Shown here in pieces: positions 59,396 through 64,000 of a DNA stretch of 64,000 nucleotides. Position 1 is the stretch's first letter; each line of letters opens with the position of its first letter. This stretch comes from Paraspadella gotoi (Eukaryota; Chaetognatha). The notes below the pieces were generated by a model, which saw only the letters and a list, made by a program, of their open reading frames with translations, was not told the DNA's origin and did not search any database. Location: the NCBI GenBank assembly GCA_051294375.1, contig CM119268.1, positions 9,804,370 to 9,868,369 of the forward strand. Direction: 5' to 3'. Made by a program: the position numbers and the translations under genes.

Positions 59396-59415
59396 AGAGA
59401 GAGAGAGAGGAAGGG
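59335..59415. repeat. (GA)n microsatellite
   Basis: GAGAGA tract with few interruptions. Confidence 0.9.
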
Positions 59416-59977
59416 GGTAGTTAATTTTGAGGTCGGAAAATATTAGGCGGACCAGCGTCTCAAAAAAAAAAAGTCGTGATGATTGAATGCCGGCCCTCTC
59501 CCCGCAGATTTTTTTGTTTCGTTGACGCGTGGTTTGATTTGCGATGAAGCCACACGTCCCTTTCGCTCATTAAGCGCGTTAGTAATATTCTGAGAATTTG
59601 TCATTTTAAAACCATCCCAGTATTCTTAATTAGTATTTTATGATCGATAACATTACGAAGCGCTGAATCGCAAGAATACCCCGATTTAAATTGAGATTTC
59701 CGAAATTAATTCGCCGATCGTCCATACGTGGGAATTCTTTATAAATCGCAAAAAAAAAAGACAATGTAACTCTCTGATACATTTCTCTTTTAGTTCGTTT
59801 TAGCATTTTTACTCGTCCTTTTCCGAAAAAAAATGCTTGCATCATCGTTAAATTATATAACAAATGTGCATTCTCCAAATAGCGCGGCCATCTTGTTGAC
59901 CAATAGAAAAAAGAAGAGGCAACGATCGATTGGTCGATTTGTATTCGCTTAATGTATTTAATTACGAATGACTTTAT

Positions 59978-60215
59978 CTCTCTCGTCTCTCTCTCTCTCT
60001 TCTCCTCTCTCATCTCTCCTCTCTCATCTCTCATTCTCTCTCCTTCTCTCTCTCTCTCTCAATCTCTCATCTCATCTCTCTCTCTCTCTCTTTTTTTGCT
60101 CTGCTCTGCTCTCTCTCATCTCAATCTCTCTCTGTACTCTCTCTTCCTCTTCTATCTCTCTCTCTCTCTCTCGGCGACTCTCATCTCTTCTTCTCTCCCT
60201 CTCTATCTCAAACGC
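59978..60215. repeat. (CT)n-rich tract
   Basis: About 240 bp of CTCTCATCTC-type sequence; its open frames are Ser/Leu low complexity. Confidence 0.9.
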
Positions 60216-62670
60216 ATCTCCTTAATTCAATTTAAAACGAACCATTATTTAAATTTTTTTTATCTCAGAATAGGCATCAGTCAATTTACAATATCTTTGT
60301 TTAAGGATTTTAATTAAATCTCTACATTTTTATTGTTATCCGCCTTTTAGAGCATCTTTTCAGTGACGACGCGCTTCTTAGAAGCTTTCAATTCTTTTTC
60401 ATTTCTATTTTAGAATTTGAATGAAAATAACAATCTGTTTCACTCAACGTGGATCTTTTTGCGCATTTTTTTTTATAATTTTACACGTCGCCCCGCGTAG
60501 TAGCGAACGACGTCAATGTTAAGCAAGATAAGATTTGCTTTTTGTGAGGCATGTGTTATTATTGTAAAGAATTGTAAAACGCCCTGAGTAAAAAACGGTA
60601 CATTTTTTTGACCTGGCATCGTTTTATTTTTTAGATATTTTGTGTCAAGACAGCAATAGACATTAGACAAATTAAGTATGAAAAAAAAAAAGATAAAACT
60701 TTCGTATTTTTTTGAGAAATTGAGATGGAGTGAGTTGTTAGCTTACGCTTTAGAACTAGGCAATATAAAGTTCAGGCGAACAAAACTAATAATCTCAAAA
60801 TGATAATATAATAATATTACAATGTGAGATAGTAAAGAAAAGAAACAAGTGTTAGTAATTTTTTAAAGGAAGAGTAACAAATGAAGACATTATTGTCAAG
60901 TCAGCACATTATTGACAGGGATAAGCGCAGGTACTTCTGGGAGTTGAATACCAAGACTGTGAGAGGTCTTGATTGAAAGGCTTGCAGGGACCCTGGCTAT
61001 ACCGTACGGTATTATCTATTGTATAGAGTGATGAGGCATTAAACCATCCAGCCCAAGCCTGTCCAAAGTCAGGAGGCAAGATAGCCTTTTTATTGAATGT
61101 GGAATATTAGATAATTTTTATTAATTTTGTTTGACCAAATTTTCATAAAAATATACTGAAACCGTTGGAAACTAACTAGGTGATAAATTGGCAGGAAGGA
61201 AGAAAAAAGATACGTAATAAGATGACATACAATGACCAAAACTCAAATCAAGACGACGTCGGCCGACGTTGTCCATATCGACGGCGTCAGCGAACAACGC
61301 AGCGGAATAGGCAAGCGACGGAACAGGCGATGGAAGCAGGCGATGGACGACGATCCGTCATCCAGGATCCAGGACGTCAACGCCGTCTCATCGAAGAGGC
61401 GGCGAAACAAAAAGACTCGTGACTCCACTTTCCACTGGTGGGTTGGAACCGACCGCGTTGCCCGAGGCGATAGGGAGGTGGCGTGGCCATTTCAAATCAT
61501 GATGGCAAGGAGTGAGAGGAGATGGCGTCGGCTGAGGGCGGAACGCAAAATGGCGGACGTGATAAGAGCGCGGAAGCGGAATAGGGCGTTAGTACGGACT
61601 TGAACTCCGGTTTATTATGGCGAAAGTTTGATTCGGTTATCGAGTTAAGTTTGAATTGAGATAAAAGAAGAGGGCGAGAAACACTGAGGAAGATTCAGGG
61701 TGTATAAGAATAGTAATGTCTCTCTCTCTCTCTCTCTCTAACTATCTCTCTTCTCCTCATCAAAACCTCGCCATGCCTATTTGTCCGCACTAGAAATTAG
61801 ATATTGATCAGTTGTTCAGGTAGCCATGAAAACTCAAAAAAAACTATTAATACTTACAATCATAACCAGATAAGGTAGGCTTTTGGGCTTTTAAACATCA
61901 GTCAGCCAGCCCTCTGCACTTTTGTTTTTTCAAATTCAAGATTCCAAATTCTCCTCTCTATCTCCTCTAGTATAATATATGTACGCGTGCAGAGATGCAC
62001 GGAATTTCGTTCGGTGGGCAGATGCCGTCGATTCTTCACCATCAAAGTCGCTCCTCCTCTTCCTATCAATCACTCATTTCCTCGCTACCTTCTCAGGCCT
62101 CCCTCATTTACTCCAAAGCAAGGTCCAGGTTCTCTTCCAGTTCTTTAGTTTGCTTTGCAAAGAAAATGACGATCAATCATTAGGGGTGTCGTTATTTATA
62201 ATTAATTATTATTCTATATATTATTAATATATATATATTATATTTCACACATTATTCACGTCGACAAGATAATTGACACATAGCAGTCTCCCTGCAAGGA
62301 TTCAATAAAAGACATTCTCTAACAGCTATTTATTCACTCCCAGAAGACCACGGTCTGCTTCCCAGCTAGTCATGAAGTGGTATGATATTTATAGATATTT
62401 TTTATTACTATAGTTACATTGTATACTCCCGTAAGTCACAACGTAATAGACTGGTAATTCTGTGAGCAAATCCGAAAATAGAGAGATTTATTAAGTATGA
62501 TTTAGTGTTTGCATTGATTGTTTAAGCAGAAAAAAATTTGAAAATTGTTCTATTTTGGTAAAAAAAGCGGAGAGCTCGTTCACGAAAAACTGTAATTTGA
62601 AGGATCTGTTTGTCTAACGGCATCCTTGCTAAGCGGGTCTTTGTAATCGCGAACAGGCCCATGCTTGTAA

Positions 62671-62695
62671 NNNNNNNNNNNNNNNNNNNNNNNNN
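62671..62695. other. Assembly gap of 25 N
   Basis: It directly precedes sequence that repeats 36.49 kb, so it marks a join between an inserted, noisy stretch and the next contig. Confidence 0.9.
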
Positions 62696-62791
62696 GCTCG
62701 TGGAGGCGGTGGAGGGCGTGGTCAAGGGCGAGGAGAAGGGAAAGAAGGCGGGGACGAGGACGCTGCGGGCGGAGACGTCCTACGCCGCCGT
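62696..62791 (+). CDS. RyR: RyR exon fragment entering SPRY2 (clean redundant copy)
   Basis: It reads LVEAVEGVVKGEEKGKKAGT and RTLRAETSYAAV in one open frame, then runs into 777 Ns. It is the same exon as 36,415-36,612 but without the frameshifts. Both ends fall in gaps. Confidence 0.85.
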
Positions 62792-63568
62792 NNNNNNNNN
62801 NNNNNNNNNNNNNNNNNNNNNNNNNNNNNNNNNNNNNNNNNNNNNNNNNNNNNNNNNNNNNNNNNNNNNNNNNNNNNNNNNNNNNNNNNNNNNNNNNNNN
62901 NNNNNNNNNNNNNNNNNNNNNNNNNNNNNNNNNNNNNNNNNNNNNNNNNNNNNNNNNNNNNNNNNNNNNNNNNNNNNNNNNNNNNNNNNNNNNNNNNNNN
63001 NNNNNNNNNNNNNNNNNNNNNNNNNNNNNNNNNNNNNNNNNNNNNNNNNNNNNNNNNNNNNNNNNNNNNNNNNNNNNNNNNNNNNNNNNNNNNNNNNNNN
63101 NNNNNNNNNNNNNNNNNNNNNNNNNNNNNNNNNNNNNNNNNNNNNNNNNNNNNNNNNNNNNNNNNNNNNNNNNNNNNNNNNNNNNNNNNNNNNNNNNNNN
63201 NNNNNNNNNNNNNNNNNNNNNNNNNNNNNNNNNNNNNNNNNNNNNNNNNNNNNNNNNNNNNNNNNNNNNNNNNNNNNNNNNNNNNNNNNNNNNNNNNNNN
63301 NNNNNNNNNNNNNNNNNNNNNNNNNNNNNNNNNNNNNNNNNNNNNNNNNNNNNNNNNNNNNNNNNNNNNNNNNNNNNNNNNNNNNNNNNNNNNNNNNNNN
63401 NNNNNNNNNNNNNNNNNNNNNNNNNNNNNNNNNNNNNNNNNNNNNNNNNNNNNNNNNNNNNNNNNNNNNNNNNNNNNNNNNNNNNNNNNNNNNNNNNNNN
63501 NNNNNNNNNNNNNNNNNNNNNNNNNNNNNNNNNNNNNNNNNNNNNNNNNNNNNNNNNNNNNNNNNNNN
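62792..63568. other. Assembly gap of 777 N
   Basis: By comparison with 36.6-36.97 kb the real sequence here should hold the rest of the SPRY2 exons. Confidence 0.9.
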
Positions 63569-64000
63569 ATATATTTTTTATTGTTTTGCCTAATATTTTT
63601 ATGATTTCTTATTCGTCTTTTATATTGTTAACTTTTTTTTAAATTTATTTTTACTTGATACAAATGCCGTTGACTGAGGTCGTCATCAAATTTATTGATA
63701 CCCATATTTGTAATAATAAATCATTTTTACAGACGGTGAACCTTTCGGAAAACCCGGCGCCCCTGGAGACGTCATTCGGGAACTCTTATAGATTTGGATC
63801 TCAACACCATCAGTAAGAAAAGCGATGAAACCAAGAAAACCAATGACAATTTTTTCCTAGTTACCATTAGAGTTCCGATAACCTGTTAACAGTTAACGGT
63901 TATTAAACTGGTTAAAATAGATTTTAACTTAACCGTTAATATATTTATTTTAACGGTTAAATTCGTTAAATTTTCAAGTATTGATTTTTATTATTTTTGT
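63569..64000 (+). repeat. RyR: Repeat of 36.97-37.44 kb, including an RyR SPRY2 exon
   Basis: The AT-rich intron, the RyR exon at 63,733-63,812 (GEPFGKP text, donor GTAAGA) and the start of the hAT-like element with GTTCCGATAACC all recur in the same order as at 36,972-37,440. Confidence 0.88.

Larger units (their letters stand above)
58860..62670. other. Region after the last recognised RyR exon
   Basis: No confident genes. It holds a CT tract at 59,040-59,110, a GA tract at 59,335-59,415, a CT tract at 59,978-60,215 and a CT tract at 61,718-61,740. A short G+C-rich open region at 61,230-61,600 has basic low-complexity frames on both strands and no recognised motif. RyR sequence should continue, but I cannot see it here. 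Confidence 0.5.

Noticed and set aside
60900-61090. A structured RNA or spliced-leader-like sequence
   Set aside because: The sequence is less AT-rich than its surroundings, but no Sm site, conserved leader or repeat copy is visible.
62610-63593. A 327-codon open frame on the + strand
   Set aside because: Most of it is Ns; only the RyR exon part 62,696-62,791 is real sequence.

Overview
The window is animal (invertebrate) nuclear DNA. Protein-coding sequence is split into short exons of about 75-280 bp with GT..AG borders. The introns are AT-rich and full of microsatellites, purine tracts and MITE-like repeats. No bacterial-style operons, phage genes or CRISPR arrays are present. The species cannot be named from the sequence alone.

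The backbone is one very large gene on the + strand, a ryanodine receptor (RyR), the calcium-release channel of the sarco/endoplasmic reticulum. I can place about 38 exons in the expected protein order: MIR domain (2.7-3.8 kb), RIH/RYDR_ITPR domain (5.6-8.3 kb), SPRY1 (8.4-25.2 kb), RyR repeats (35.2-36.3 kb), SPRY2 (36.4-39.4 kb), SPRY3 (43.9-45.3 kb), and the junctional and second RIH region (45.8-58.9 kb). The first exons and the pore-forming half lie outside the window.

The RyR intron between 9,232 and 24,996 hosts other genes. A complete six-exon PHYHD1-like Fe(II)/2-oxoglutarate dioxygenase runs on + (10,928-12,634). Two related alkaline ceramidase genes run on - (12,767-14,340 and 18,059-20,100). 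A multi-pass membrane protein of unknown family runs on - (22,081-24,401). No pathway joining all of them is evident. The ceramidases are a tandem paralogue pair.

The assembly is a mosaic. About 16.58-25.32 kb is repeated head to tail as 25.33-34.93 kb, including an RyR exon, the second ceramidase and the membrane-protein gene. The second copy is full of single-base indels. An RyR exon at 238-389 recurs at 5,647-5,804. The end of the window (62.7-64.0 kb) repeats 36.49-37.44 kb. Many exons between 36 and 59 kb carry frameshifts. Four N-runs are exactly 25 bases. The simplest reading is that error-rich long reads were inserted at scaffold gaps without collapsing their overlaps, so most of the duplication and frame breakage is probably technical.

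The repeat content is informative. There is a TA-flanked foldback element (14,769-15,779), a second foldback element (53,638-54,372), a hAT-like non-autonomous element with a 9-bp target duplication (37,304-38,662), a small TIR element at 3.4 and 18.5 kb, and a roughly 250-bp dispersed repeat with four copies. There are also three hammerhead-ribozyme-like motifs of the kind known from Penelope-like retroelements. I saw no convincing new multi-gene system. The best leads are the hammerhead-like motifs, the nested gene cluster and the unidentified membrane protein.
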